Positions 17,322-26,436 of a stretch of DNA of 64,000 bases are shown here, in pieces. Within the stretch, counting starts at the first letter, position 1. Each line of letters starts with the position of its first letter. The stretch comes from Chryseobacterium sp. FP211-J200 (lineage in GTDB: Bacteria; Bacteroidota; Bacteroidia; Flavobacteriales; Weeksellaceae), in assembly GCF_001643375.1 (NCBI RefSeq), contig NZ_LSHB01000056.1, positions 241,352 through 305,351 on the forward strand, written 5' to 3'. Both the position numbers and the translations under genes were made by a program. A model generated the notes under the pieces. It saw only the letters and a program-made list of their open reading frames with translations. It was not told the origin of the DNA and made no database searches.

Positions 17322-20030
17322 ATGAGAAAACTCCTTTTTCTTTTGATTCTGATTTGCCTGAGACTAAGTGCCCAAACTTACAACGTGAGCGGAAAAGTGA
17401 CCGACAATAATAATTCGCCATTGGAAAACGCAACGGTTTCATTAATCAAACAAAAAGATTCTTCCATCATCAATTTTACCGGAACTAATAAAAACGGGAA
17501 TTTCAGCTTTAAAGTTCCAACCCAAAACGAGCCTTCGTTTCTACAAATTACAGGCGATAAACTCAAAACCTATTCTAAAAAGTTTGAGGTCATTAATAAG
17601 GATGAAGAACTTGGAAGTATCAAATTAACAAAAGATTTGATAACGAGTATCGAAGAAGTTCAAATTACCGTTTCGCCTGTCAAAATCAAAAAAGATACAG
17701 TTGAATATACAGCGTCCTATTTGAAAGTGAAACCTGATGCGAAAATTGATGAATTACTGAAGGAAATTCCTGGCGTAGAAACGGATGAAGACGGAAAAAT
17801 CACAATTAATGGAAAACCTGTCAATAAAATTCTCATCAACGGGAAACCGTTTTTCAACAAAGACGGAACGATTGCTCTGCAGACTTTTCCCGCAGACATC
17901 ATCAAGAAAATCCAATTCACAACTTCGAAAACCAAGGAAGAAGAATTCACAGGAAGAACGTCGAAATCCGACAGTATGACGGTCAACTTCAATATCGATG
18001 AAAAGAATAACAAAGGAAATCTCAACAATCTGAGTCTCGGTTACGGAAGCAACAAACGTTATGAAGGCAATCTTTTTATGACAAGATTCCAGAAAGACCG
18101 CAACATTGCATTGATAGCCGCTTCCAATAACATCAACACCACCGGATTTTCCGTCGATCGCTTTTTTGACAGCGGCACCAAAAGTAAAAATTCTGCCGTG
18201 AATGGTCGCGCCGCCAACAGCGGAATTCTACGAACTTCGATGATTGGAATTAATTATGCGGATAAAATCGGTGATAAATTAGATCTGGAAAAACTCAGTC
18301 TGCAATATAATGACAGCAACTTGGAAACCTATTCCAAAACGTCGAGGACGACTTTTCTACCAGATTATAAATTGGATAAGAACTCGGAGCGGAATGGAAA
18401 TTCGGACACGCGGAAATTCAATGCGAGTACGGATGCCAATATTAAAATCGATTCTCTGACAGACGTCACGATTTCTGCCAATTTTGCGAACACTTCTGTT
18501 GATAATGTGAGTGACAGCAATACTTTTACACTTCGGGACGACGAGAACCTGAACAGTAGTAAAATTTCTGTGAGAGGCAATTCTGAGAACAACAACTTCA
18601 GTCCGACGATTGGTTTGACGAGGCGGTTCAAAAATGAAAGACGGTCACTTTCGGCTTCCATCAATAATACGTTTGCGCAAAGTGTGAACCGGAATTACAA
18701 CCTTCAGGAAACCTTGTTTTTCCAAACGCCTGAAGATAATGATTACCGAAATCAGTTTTCTCAAACCAAAAATTCCAGAAATAGTTTCGGAGCTGACTTC
18801 AAATATTTTGAGCCGATCTCAGATTCGGCGACGGTTTCTTTGGAAATGAATTTTGACCATCAGAATTTGAGCAATGAAAGAATCGTGAATGATTTTGACA
18901 CTAATTCAAATGAATATTCAATTTATAATTCATTGTTATCGAATACATTAAATCAAAATAATGATTTTCTGAATACAGAAATCAATTACAACCTCAACAA
19001 AGAAAAACTGACGTTCCGCGCTGGCGCGAACCTTAATTATTCCAAACTTGACGTCAATTCCATTTACAATCAGGAAAATACGCCGCTTAAAAAGAATTTT
19101 GTTTTGCCCGAATATAGTTTGATGTTCCAGTACAAATTCACAAGAAGCAAGAGCCTGAGAATTACGAACAACGCCAATTACACGATTCCGGCGGCAATGG
19201 AACTGAATCCTTTTATTGATATTTCAAATCCGCTAATCACAGTTCAGGGAAATAAAGATTTGAAAAGTACTTGGCAAAACTCGACGAACATTAACTATAA
19301 TTCTAATGATGTGGCAAGAGGAATCAACTTTTTTGCCTCGATGAATTTCCGTTATATCAATAATGACATTGTGGATTTTTCTTACTTTGATGAGTCCGGG
19401 AAACAGTTCAGCACTTACGCCAACATCAGCGGAAACAAGCGTGCGAACTTCAACACGTCGTTTTCCAAAAGTTACAAATGGAACGGAAACCGTTTGAGAA
19501 TTGCGCCAACTTTCTCCACAAGTTACAGCTACAGAAAAGGTTTTGTAGATGCCACGCAATTCACGAATGAGATTTATACGCTTTATCCAAGACTGAATGT
19601 GACGCTCAATTGGAAAGACATTATGGATGTCCGCTCGTCCTTCGGAATCAATTATTCTTACTCGCATTACACCAATTACAGTCTGGATAAAACGAAAATT
19701 GCCAACCAAACGGTCAATATCGGAACGACCAATTATTTCCTGAAAAAGGACCTTTTTTGGGAAAATGATTTCCGATACGCGAACAATTCCAACATTTCTG
19801 CAGGTTTCAACCGAGCGTCTTATTTCTGGAATTCAAGTTTGACTTATCAATTTTATAAAAAACAGATGATGTTGAAATTCAAAGTTTATGATTTGCTGAA
19901 TCAGCGTCAAAATATCACAAGAACGATTGGAGATAATTATGTAGAGGATAAAGAAGAACTGATTTTGCGACGTTACTTTATGCTGACTTTGATTTTTAAA
20001 TTCAATAAAATCGGTGGCGGCAAATCTTAA
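17322..20030 (+). CDS. Outer-membrane beta-barrel protein with carboxypeptidase-like N-domain
   Basis: About 902 residues. A signal peptide (LLFLLILICLRLSAQ) is followed by a CarboxypepD_reg-like domain (YNVSGKVTDNNNSPLENATV, about 20-100), a plug-like region (about 125-225, with INGKPVNKILINGKPFF) and a large beta-barrel rich in aromatic and Asn/Ser strands. This is the OMP_b-brl_3 type seen in Bacteroidota, related to TonB-dependent receptors but usually without a SusD partner. A TTG lies just before ATG 17322; the ATG is taken as start. Substrate unknown. It converges on 20126-21094. Confidence 0.8.
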   Translation: MRKLLFLLILICLRLSAQTYNVSGKVTDNNNSPLENATVSLIKQKDSSIINFTGTNKNGNFSFKVPTQNEPSFLQITGDKLKTYSKKFEVINKDEELGSIKLTKDLITSIEEVQITVSPVKIKKDTVEYTASYLKVKPDAKIDELLKEIPGVETDEDGKITINGKPVNKILINGKPFFNKDGTIALQTFPADIIKKIQFTTSKTKEEEFTGRTSKSDSMTVNFNIDEKNNKGNLNNLSLGYGSNKRYEGNLFMTRFQKDRNIALIAASNNINTTGFSVDRFFDSGTKSKNSAVNGRAANSGILRTSMIGINYADKIGDKLDLEKLSLQYNDSNLETYSKTSRTTFLPDYKLDKNSERNGNSDTRKFNASTDANIKIDSLTDVTISANFANTSVDNVSDSNTFTLRDDENLNSSKISVRGNSENNNFSPTIGLTRRFKNERRSLSASINNTFAQSVNRNYNLQETLFFQTPEDNDYRNQFSQTKNSRNSFGADFKYFEPISDSATVSLEMNFDHQNLSNERIVNDFDTNSNEYSIYNSLLSNTLNQNNDFLNTEINYNLNKEKLTFRAGANLNYSKLDVNSIYNQENTPLKKNFVLPEYSLMFQYKFTRSKSLRITNNANYTIPAAMELNPFIDISNPLITVQGNKDLKSTWQNSTNINYNSNDVARGINFFASMNFRYINNDIVDFSYFDESGKQFSTYANISGNKRANFNTSFSKSYKWNGNRLRIAPTFSTSYSYRKGFVDATQFTNEIYTLYPRLNVTLNWKDIMDVRSSFGINYSYSHYTNYSLDKTKIANQTVNIGTTNYFLKKDLFWENDFRYANNSNISAGFNRASYFWNSSLTYQFYKKQMMLKFKVYDLLNQRQNITRTIGDNYVEDKEELILRRYFMLTLIFKFNKIGGGKS

Positions 20031-20041
20031 AAATCAATTTA

Positions 20042-20100
20042 TTTTCCCCAACCCTAAAGAGAGTAAATTGATTTTTCGCTCCCTTTAGGGCTGGGGAAAA
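20042..20100. repeat. Long inverted repeat between converging genes
   Basis: Arms of about 22 bases, TTTTCCCCAACCCTAAAG and CTTTAGGGCTGGGGAAAA extended by GAG/CTC, with two mismatches. It lies between convergent genes and has T runs on each strand, so it can serve as a two-way terminator. The arm sequence looks like a dispersed flavobacterial palindrome rather than a plain terminator. Confidence 0.7.
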
Positions 20101-20125
20101 CGAAAAATTAATTGACGTTTATAAC

Positions 20126-21094
20126 TTAATACAAAACCTCTTTTGTCAAAATACTTTCAATATTATCCGGGTAATTGACCTCGATCAAATTCTCAGCATT
20201 GATCCAATTCCTGATTTTGGTCGAATCCAATTTGGTCGAATTGGCAACGCCCATTTTTTCCAGCGCAAAAGCATTACATTCCTGTTCGTATTGATTTTCG
20301 ATGGGGATCACGAATAATTTTTTGTCCATAAACATCGCTTCAGCAGGTGTTTCGAAGCCGGCGTTGCAAAGGATTCCTTCACAAGATTCGAATAGTTCCA
20401 GATATTTCTTCTCATCAATCGGGAAAATCTCGACATTGTTGAACTTCTGATGTTGCTTGGCATATTTAGAAAAAACCTTCCATTGGACATCAATTCTCGT
20501 CAGGAAATTAGTGATCACTTCATCCGAAAAACTAGGAAGATAAACGAGATAATGCCCCTGATTTGTCGGATTCAGATTTCTGATTTTTTGTCTGATGACC
20601 GGCTTTTTGATATGCGAATTATAATTCTCGAAATGAAAACCGATCTTCTTTTTACACGGCACATAATGATTTAGGATCAAACTTCCCAGCCAATCCTTTT
20701 TCTCAGGTTTCGGCGTTTCTTTAAAGGTCAAAGAAGCTTGATGACTGAGTTCCACAATTGGTAGGTTTTTTAATTTTGCAGCCCAACCCGTCAATGGTTC
20801 AAAATCATTGATAATCAAATCATAAGCAGACAAATCTAAATCCTTGATAACTTTCGCCGCCTTGCAGAAATTATTTTCCATAAAAGTCTTTTTATAGGAT
20901 AATCCGCCTGTTTTATTATAAAGTAAGGAAACACCTTTGAAACGGAAATCGATATCAAAATCCGATTTCAACTGCGTCTGATGGCCGCTTATCAAAGTAT
21001 CTACCAATGCGTGTTTTTTGAGAATCGGAATGATTTCCTGAGCTCTGGCGAGATGTCCGTTTCCTGTGCCTTGGAAGGCGTATAATATTTTCAT
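20126..21094 (-). CDS. Glycosyltransferase of the MurG-like (GT28) superfamily
   Basis: 322 residues, GT-B fold. N-terminal YAFQGTGNGHLARAQEIIPIL contains the glycine-rich GTGNGH loop of the MurG/GT28 group, and the C-terminal CEGILCNAGFETPAEAMFMDKKL, followed by PIENQYEQECNA, is the donor-binding region with the conserved GG/GF and E...Q pattern. No signal peptide. The start lies 11 bases downstream of the stop of the LpxH-like gene (21106), so the two are co-transcribed, suggesting a lipid A or glycolipid role. The precise product is unknown. Confidence 0.75.
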   Translation of the reverse strand: MKILYAFQGTGNGHLARAQEIIPILKKHALVDTLISGHQTQLKSDFDIDFRFKGVSLLYNKTGGLSYKKTFMENNFCKAAKVIKDLDLSAYDLIINDFEPLTGWAAKLKNLPIVELSHQASLTFKETPKPEKKDWLGSLILNHYVPCKKKIGFHFENYNSHIKKPVIRQKIRNLNPTNQGHYLVYLPSFSDEVITNFLTRIDVQWKVFSKYAKQHQKFNNVEIFPIDEKKYLELFESCEGILCNAGFETPAEAMFMDKKLFVIPIENQYEQECNAFALEKMGVANSTKLDSTKIRNWINAENLIEVNYPDNIESILTKEVLY

Positions 21095-21105
21095 TATTTG
21101 TGTTT

Positions 21106-21957
21106 TTATATTATTTGAGTCACGATTTTCATTAGTTCCTCATTATTCATTTCTTTTAATTCCTCAGGTTCATCATCAGTTAAAGTGTGCTTTTCATCTT
21201 CATAAACAAACAATTTCCATTCGCCATTTTGATATTCCAAAGCAGAGAGATTTTCCACCCAATCGCCGGAATTCAAGTAAGTACATTTTCCCTTTTTACC
21301 AATTACTTCACGAATTTGAGGCTGATGAATGTGTCCGCAAATCACGTAATCGAAGTTATTTTCTATTGCCAATTCGGAAGCCGTCAGTTCAAAATCACCG
21401 ATATATTTCACCGCTTTTTTGACATTATTCTTAATCTTCTTTGAGAATGAATATTTCTCCCTTCCGATTTTCTCAAGAAACCAATTCACGAGATTGTTAA
21501 ATGCAATTAGCAAATCATAACCTTGTCCGCCCAATTTCGCAATCCATTTGGAATGCTGAACAGACGCATCGAAAACATCGCCGTGAAAAATCCACGCTTT
21601 CTTGTCTCCGAGTTTCAAAACATGTTTGTTGCACAACTTCAGTTTTCCCAATTCAAAATCGGTAAAGTTCCGGAATGCCTCGTCGTGATTGCCTGTGATG
21701 TAGAAAACCTCCGATTCTTTGGTCGCAAATGATATTAATTTCTTTACTACTTTGAGATGCGATTTCGGGAAATAAGATTTCTTGAATTGCCAAATATCAA
21801 TGATGTCGCCATTTAGAATCAAAGTTTTCGGACGGATGGAATTGAGATAACGCAATAATTCTTTCGCCTTGCAACCGTAAGTTCCAAGATGCACATCAGA
21901 AATAATGACAATTTCAACATCTCTTTTCATATTTGGATTAAGGGCGATTTCATTCAC
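21106..21957 (-). CDS. UDP-2,3-diacylglucosamine diphosphatase-like metallophosphoesterase
   Basis: 283 residues with all calcineurin-type metal motifs: SDVHLG (about 19-24), LNGDIID, ITGNHDEA, IFHGDVFD and CGHIHQP. The spacing and the QHSKWIAKLG-type insert match LpxH relatives, which release lipid X (2,3-diacylglucosamine-1-phosphate) in lipid A synthesis. Flavobacteria have several members of this group, so true LpxH activity is likely but not certain. Upstream of, and probably co-transcribed with, a GT28-type glycosyltransferase. Confidence 0.8.
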   Translation of the reverse strand: MNEIALNPNMKRDVEIVIISDVHLGTYGCKAKELLRYLNSIRPKTLILNGDIIDIWQFKKSYFPKSHLKVVKKLISFATKESEVFYITGNHDEAFRNFTDFELGKLKLCNKHVLKLGDKKAWIFHGDVFDASVQHSKWIAKLGGQGYDLLIAFNNLVNWFLEKIGREKYSFSKKIKNNVKKAVKYIGDFELTASELAIENNFDYVICGHIHQPQIREVIGKKGKCTYLNSGDWVENLSALEYQNGEWKLFVYEDEKHTLTDDEPEELKEMNNEELMKIVTQII

Positions 21958-22337
21958 AATCAGATTTATACAAAGAACGATTTCTAATTTGAACTGTGCG
22001 TGAATGCTATTTTATATTTGATGATGCGAAACCCGATGAATTTGCTGATTGTCTTAATATTAATTTAAAAAATAAGTGGTTATTCTCTCAAAAATATTAG
22101 TTTTGTTCAGTTACAATTTACATTGGACATAAAAACTGTTTTGAGTTTCAATCGCTGTGAATTTTATCGCAAAGATTTTGATTGCTGAAAATAGTTCTAG
22201 GAAGCAGAGGTTTTGCTAAAGCAAATTGATGAAGCGAGCGCTTAGACAACGAATTCATTCGTTTCTTTGCTCTCTAAATATTGAGCCGCAAAAAAGAAAC
22301 CCTTGCGTTAAAAAAATTAAAAGTTATAATAAAAGTT
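21958..22337. other. Divergent intergenic region
   Basis: Separates the minus-strand phosphoesterase from the plus-strand symporter. Apart from a small palindrome (22248-22263) I see no conserved element; a TTG-initiated extension of the symporter reading frame from 22281 looks non-coding. Confidence 0.6.
22248..22263 (+). promoter_or_regulatory. Palindrome upstream of the symporter gene
   Basis: AACGAAT TC ATTCGTT, perfect 7-bp arms with a 2-base centre, 75-90 bases upstream of ATG 22338. Could be a repressor site; no factor can be named. Confidence 0.3.
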
Positions 22338-23573
22338 ATGAAAGGTCAGAATAAACTGTTTATCGCAATTATCGTCGCATTGATTTTGGGCGTTATTTTA
22401 GGAGGAATCGTCCACACCAGTTATCCGGAATCAAATGCAGAATTTGCAAAGAACATCAAGTTGCTGGGAACGGTTTTTATCCGCCTGATTCAGATGATCA
22501 TTGCGCCGTTGGTTTTCTCAACCTTGGTTGTAGGAATTGCAAAGATGGGTGACATCAAAATGGTGGGACGCGTTGGAACAAAGGCGATGCTTTGGTTTAT
22601 CTCGGCTTCTCTGGTTTCATTGTCGATTGGTTTGGTTTTGGTCAATTGGCTGGAACCTGGTCACGTGACACAACTTCCGATTCAGGATGTCTCGTCCGCT
22701 TCTGACATTGTAAAAAACAGCAAAGGATTTTCTGCGGAAGACTTTGTGACGCACATCATTCCGAAAAGTTTATTCGAAGCTTTTGCTACTAATGAAGTTC
22801 TTCAAATCGTGGTTTTCTCCGTGATGTTCGGGATTGCGCTTTCTGCAATGGGCGAAGATTATGTAAAACCAGTTATTAAAGGCTTAGACATTATCGCTCA
22901 CGCCATTTTGAAAATGGTAGGATACATTATGTGGGTTGCGCCGTTGGGTGTTTTCGGAGCGATTTCTGCGGTCGTTGCCACGAATGGTTTTGAGATTTTC
23001 AAAGTCTATGCAATTTACCTGAGAGATTTCTTTTTCGCACTCGGCATTCTTTGGCTGGTGCTTTTATTAGTTGGTTATATGATTCTCGGCAACCGACTTT
23101 TCGAATTGTTGAGAAGAATCAAAGAACCTTTGTTGATTGCATTTTCTACCACAAGTTCCGAAGCCGTTTTCCCGAAATTGGTAGAAGAACTGGAAAGATT
23201 TGGTTGCAACAGCAGGATTGTTTCTTTCATTTTGCCTTTGGGCTATTCCTTCAATCTGGACGGAAGTATGATGTATATGACCTTCGCCTCGATTTTCATC
23301 GCACAGATTTACGGCATCGATATGCCACTGGGACAACAAATCATAATGCTTTTGGTCTTAATGTTAACAAGTAAAGGAATCGCTGGCGTTCCCAGAGCGA
23401 GTCTGGTAATCATCGTCGCTGCGTGTGGAATGTTTGATATTCCGGTGGAAGGCATTGCTTTGATTTTACCAATCGACCATTTCTGCGATATGGGAAGAAG
23501 TATGACAAATGTGTTGGGTAATGCTTTGGCAACGTCTGCTGTGAGTAAGTGGGAGGGACAGTTGGAGAGTTAG
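22338..23573 (+). CDS. Dicarboxylate/amino acid:cation symporter (DAACS family)
   Basis: Inner-membrane secondary transporter of the GltP/DctA/GltPh family, 411 residues. Diagnostic parts: an LIQMIIAPLVFSTLV helix, the re-entrant loop serine-rich tip AFSTTSSEAVFPKL, SFNLDGSMMYMTFA (the NMDGT-type motif, here NLDGS) and the second hairpin SKGIAGVPRASLV. The C-terminal PIDHFCDMGRSMTNVLGNA carries the conserved Asp and Asn that bind substrate and cation. ATG 22338 gives the standard N-terminus; the reading frame is open from TTG 22281 but that part is unlike the family. Confidence 0.9.
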   Translation: MKGQNKLFIAIIVALILGVILGGIVHTSYPESNAEFAKNIKLLGTVFIRLIQMIIAPLVFSTLVVGIAKMGDIKMVGRVGTKAMLWFISASLVSLSIGLVLVNWLEPGHVTQLPIQDVSSASDIVKNSKGFSAEDFVTHIIPKSLFEAFATNEVLQIVVFSVMFGIALSAMGEDYVKPVIKGLDIIAHAILKMVGYIMWVAPLGVFGAISAVVATNGFEIFKVYAIYLRDFFFALGILWLVLLLVGYMILGNRLFELLRRIKEPLLIAFSTTSSEAVFPKLVEELERFGCNSRIVSFILPLGYSFNLDGSMMYMTFASIFIAQIYGIDMPLGQQIIMLLVLMLTSKGIAGVPRASLVIIVAACGMFDIPVEGIALILPIDHFCDMGRSMTNVLGNALATSAVSKWEGQLES

Positions 23574-23589
23574 TCTAAAAGTTTGTCTT

Positions 23590-24372
23590 ATGGATATTGA
23601 CATTAAGATAAGAACTCTTCGAGTAAAATTAAGAAAAAATTCTAAAGAAATTATAAAAGATGTTTTAGAAAGACATCTGCCTAGAATTACTTCAACCGCA
23701 AAATCAAAACAAGAACTTTGTGCTTTTTGTGCAAACAAAAATAATCTTACAAAAGAACACGTATTACCAAAATGGACATTTGAAAACTGTACTGAAAAAT
23801 TCTTTGTCACGGGAATAAATGGGAGCGAACATACATATAATAAAACAACGATTCCTGTTTGTGCAGAATGTAATAATAATTTATTAGGGAGTTTTGAAAG
23901 CTATATAATATCTGTCTTAAGTAAGACTGATTTATCAAAATATTTTTTTACTGATGACGAATTACAAAATATAATCCGTTGGTTAGAGATTACTGAATAT
24001 AAATTTCAACTTTTGGAAATTCGCAGGAAGTATATAAAATCAAAATCAGCAGCTTACATAGAATATTTAAGAGATGTTCCTATTTCAATTATGCGACAAG
24101 ATATTGATTACTCGCCAAGTAAAGCAATAGGTCAAATTAGAATCGCTCAGAGAAGAGTAACAGAAAAATCTAAAGTTAACAATAAGAATTCTTTAGTAGT
24201 ATTTAAAACAACAAATAAAAGTTTCCATTTTTTCCATCATTTGAATGATTTTATTTTCTTAGAATTACCTAAGTATAATATCGCATTATTTTATTTTTAT
24301 TCTCGAAAATTTGAAAACGTGGAAGTTGCGAAAGACGAAGCAATGAAAATTATAAACAAATTTTATAATTAA
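23590..24372 (+). CDS. HNH-endonuclease-like zinc protein
   Basis: 260 residues. Around residues 44-95 it has CAFCANKNNLTKEHVLPKW followed by PVCAECNNNLLG: two CxxC pairs (Cys44/47, Cys91/94) around an EHVLPKW segment with His57, then Asn95. This is the layout of small HNH nucleases (C..C...EHxxPKW...C..CN). The remaining C-terminal 160 residues are of unknown fold, with aromatic-rich FKTTNKSFHFFHHL. The gene is more AT-rich than the flanking transporter and has no functional link to its neighbours, so it is likely an acquired accessory gene. The nuclease role is inferred. Confidence 0.6.
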   Translation: MDIDIKIRTLRVKLRKNSKEIIKDVLERHLPRITSTAKSKQELCAFCANKNNLTKEHVLPKWTFENCTEKFFVTGINGSEHTYNKTTIPVCAECNNNLLGSFESYIISVLSKTDLSKYFFTDDELQNIIRWLEITEYKFQLLEIRRKYIKSKSAAYIEYLRDVPISIMRQDIDYSPSKAIGQIRIAQRRVTEKSKVNNKNSLVVFKTTNKSFHFFHHLNDFIFLELPKYNIALFYFYSRKFENVEVAKDEAMKIINKFYN

Positions 24373-24477
24373 TAAAATAATCCCTTTGTTTGGATTCTTT
24401 CAGAATGACAAAATTGTGTTTAAACGATGTAATAAATCCAAGCTCACAATTGTCCTTATGTCGTAAACCGATAACTA

Positions 24478-25926
24478 ATGAAACAAGCCTTCTTAATCCT
24501 ATTCTTTTTAAATCTTTCATTTTTAGGATTTTGTCAAAAAACAGAGCAAACAAAATCCATCGACAATTACCTGCAAGACGTGATGAAAACTTATGAGATT
24601 CCAGGTTTGGCGGTTGGTGTTGTAAAGAACGATAAAATAATTTTTCAAAAATATTACGGCAGAGAAAACTTGGAATCTGATAAAAAAGTGGATTCCAATT
24701 CGCTTTTCAGGGTTTATTCTACCACGAAACTGATTACCAATGTTGCTGTTTTCCAACTGATTGAAAAGGGACAACTTTCGCTTGACGATAAAATCTCGAA
24801 GTATTTTGACAATCTTCCAAAAGAATGGCAAGATGTGAAAATTAAGAATCTTCTGTCGCATTCATCTGGCATTCCGGATTTTGAACGAAATAATTTACCC
24901 ACAAATCTTTCCAATGCTGACGTTTTTGAACGACTATCCAAAGAAAAAATTGAATTCGAGACGGGAAATCAGTACAGTTATAATCAGACCAATTATCTGC
25001 TTTTGGCGATGACTATCGAAAAAATTACAGGACAAAAGTTTGAAGATCATGTTTTGAAAAATCAATTTTCTGATGCTAAGAATAAAATCATATTCAATTC
25101 TGATTCTTTTGAAGAAATCCCGAATCGCATTCAGTTTTACAGATATAATGATTCTCTGAAACAGTATAAAAAATCCACGCATGTTGGAGGTTTGAGAGCT
25201 CACCCTGCGAATGGACTGGCAATTTCCCTTCCCGATTTTCTGCAATGGAGCATCCATTTGGATAAAAATCAATTCCTGAAAGACGAGACGAAAAAGCTGA
25301 TGTGGAAACCGTTTGATTACACCAATAAACAAAATGTTTTTGCACACGGCTGGGAAATTACCAAAACTGGAAATATAATGTCTTATGGGTTTTCCGGCGG
25401 AAATGTAAGCGCTTACAGCATTTTCCCGGAGAATGATTTGTCTATCATTTTTATGTCTAACGGTTACAAATACAATTCTTTTCCTCCTTTATATATTATA
25501 GTCAACCATATTGCAGGGTTGGTAGATAAACAATTGGCCAATCCGTATTGGTCAAGAGAAGAATCGGTAGCTTCTGAAATTATCAATAAGCCTGATGTCA
25601 AAAAAGAGATTTATGGTTATCGGATTGAGAATGATAAAGTGATTTTCACTTACAAAGTCCCAAAAGATTTAAACTCTGAAGCTATTGATAAAATGTCTGT
25701 TGCAGGTTCATTCAATGATTGGAATCCTGGGAATACAGCTTATCTAATGGTTTTAAAAGACAAAAATACGTTTGAATTGGTTCTGCCTAAATCTCAATTT
25801 GAGAAAGGCAAGACTTACGAGTTTCGATTTGTGATGAACAAAAATGGCTGGTTCACGACGCCTTACAGCGCACTCAACACCAATGGAAAACCTGATGATA
25901 ATAATTTGACTTTGAAGGTTGATTAA
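24478..25926 (+). CDS. Serine hydrolase (beta-lactamase family) with C-terminal glycogen-binding-like domain
   Basis: 482 residues. Signal peptide (LILFFLNLSFLGFCQ). Residues about 28-355 form a class C beta-lactamase/DD-peptidase fold: the nucleophile motif is Ser81-T-T-Lys84, the second motif is at Tyr168 (YNQ instead of the common YSN), and HGWEITKTG plus GFSGGNVSAY cover the third-motif region. Residues about 395-480 form a CBM48/AMPK-like module (VAGSFNDWNPGNTAYLMV, then YEFRFVMNKNGWFTTP). Family members hydrolyse D-amino acid peptides or esters. The substrate here is unknown, but the CBM-like tail suggests binding to a glycan. Confidence 0.75.
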   Translation: MKQAFLILFFLNLSFLGFCQKTEQTKSIDNYLQDVMKTYEIPGLAVGVVKNDKIIFQKYYGRENLESDKKVDSNSLFRVYSTTKLITNVAVFQLIEKGQLSLDDKISKYFDNLPKEWQDVKIKNLLSHSSGIPDFERNNLPTNLSNADVFERLSKEKIEFETGNQYSYNQTNYLLLAMTIEKITGQKFEDHVLKNQFSDAKNKIIFNSDSFEEIPNRIQFYRYNDSLKQYKKSTHVGGLRAHPANGLAISLPDFLQWSIHLDKNQFLKDETKKLMWKPFDYTNKQNVFAHGWEITKTGNIMSYGFSGGNVSAYSIFPENDLSIIFMSNGYKYNSFPPLYIIVNHIAGLVDKQLANPYWSREESVASEIINKPDVKKEIYGYRIENDKVIFTYKVPKDLNSEAIDKMSVAGSFNDWNPGNTAYLMVLKDKNTFELVLPKSQFEKGKTYEFRFVMNKNGWFTTPYSALNTNGKPDDNNLTLKVD

Positions 25927-25948
25927 TCATATCTTAATTTTGAAAACA

Positions 25949-26023
25949 CTTCGACTCCGCTTAGTGTGACATCGCTAATACTAATGCAGTAATTCAACAG
26001 TGTCAGTCTGAGCGGAGTCGAAG
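25949..26023. repeat. Palindromic repeat element
   Basis: Arms of about 23 bases, CTTCGACTCCGCTTAGTGTG at the left and its near-complement TCAGTCTGAGCGGAGTCGAAG at the right, three mismatches, about 30 bases of unpaired centre. Resembles the short palindromes scattered in many flavobacterial genomes. Confidence 0.7.
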
Positions 26024-26149
26024 ACTTGTATCTATTAAAAACATCCCTTATTGCATTTAGATTGACTTCGTCGAACCACTTTGTTAGGTTTCCTACGGAA
26101 TGACAAAATTGTATTTTATTGACAAAATCTTGATTTGAAGTGGAAATTC

Positions 26150-26238
26150 CTAGCCCTGATGGTAGTGGAAATCCCACAGCAAGCGATGGGAAAGCGAAGG
26201 CGCGAGGAATTGCAACGGACAGCAGGTTCCCGGCTCCT
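26150..26238. repeat. Dispersed structured element, copy 2
   Basis: An 89-base island starting CTAGCCCTGATGGTAGTGGA, with a small internal TCCCA/TGGGA hairpin, then GCAACGGACAGCAGG and a closing CGGCTCC. Same order of blocks (AGCCC.GA..., AGTGGA, variable hairpin, CGGA.AGC) and almost the same length as 9799-9886. Confidence 0.5.
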
Positions 26239-26405
26239 AAAATGAGTTGGAGTGTGGAAGCTTTTGAGAGTTGGTGAGTTTTTACGTTACGCTTACATCT
26301 CGAACACTAATACGCTCCAACCCTCCGACCCAACATGCCTGTCAAAAATCATCAGCATAGACAAAATCACAAATCGTATTGATACTAAATTAATTTTAAA
26401 ATCCG

Positions 26406-26413
26406 TAAATTTG
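26406..26413 (+). promoter_or_regulatory. -7 promoter element of mrp
   Basis: TAAATTTG, 23 bases before the mrp ATG, matches TAnnTTTG. No clear -33 box. Confidence 0.45.
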
Positions 26414-26436
26414 CAGGATCAAGAATCAAAATTTTT

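Larger units (their letters stand above)
25927..26436. other. Repeat-rich intergenic region before mrp
   Basis: Holds the inverted repeat 25949-26023, a segment near 26060-26115 ending in GGAATGACAAAATTGT that is similar to 24397-24417, and the dispersed element 26150-26238. A -7 box for mrp (TAAATTTG, 26406-26413) closes it. No gene seen. Confidence 0.7.

Noticed and set aside
21958..22280. Short frame reading DDAKPDEFADCLNINL upstream of the symporter
   Set aside because: Under 30 codons, no start codon and no family; probably chance.
22281..22337. TTG-initiated extension of the symporter gene
   Set aside because: The extra 19 residues are Lys-rich and unlike the family N-terminus; ATG 22338 gives the normal start.
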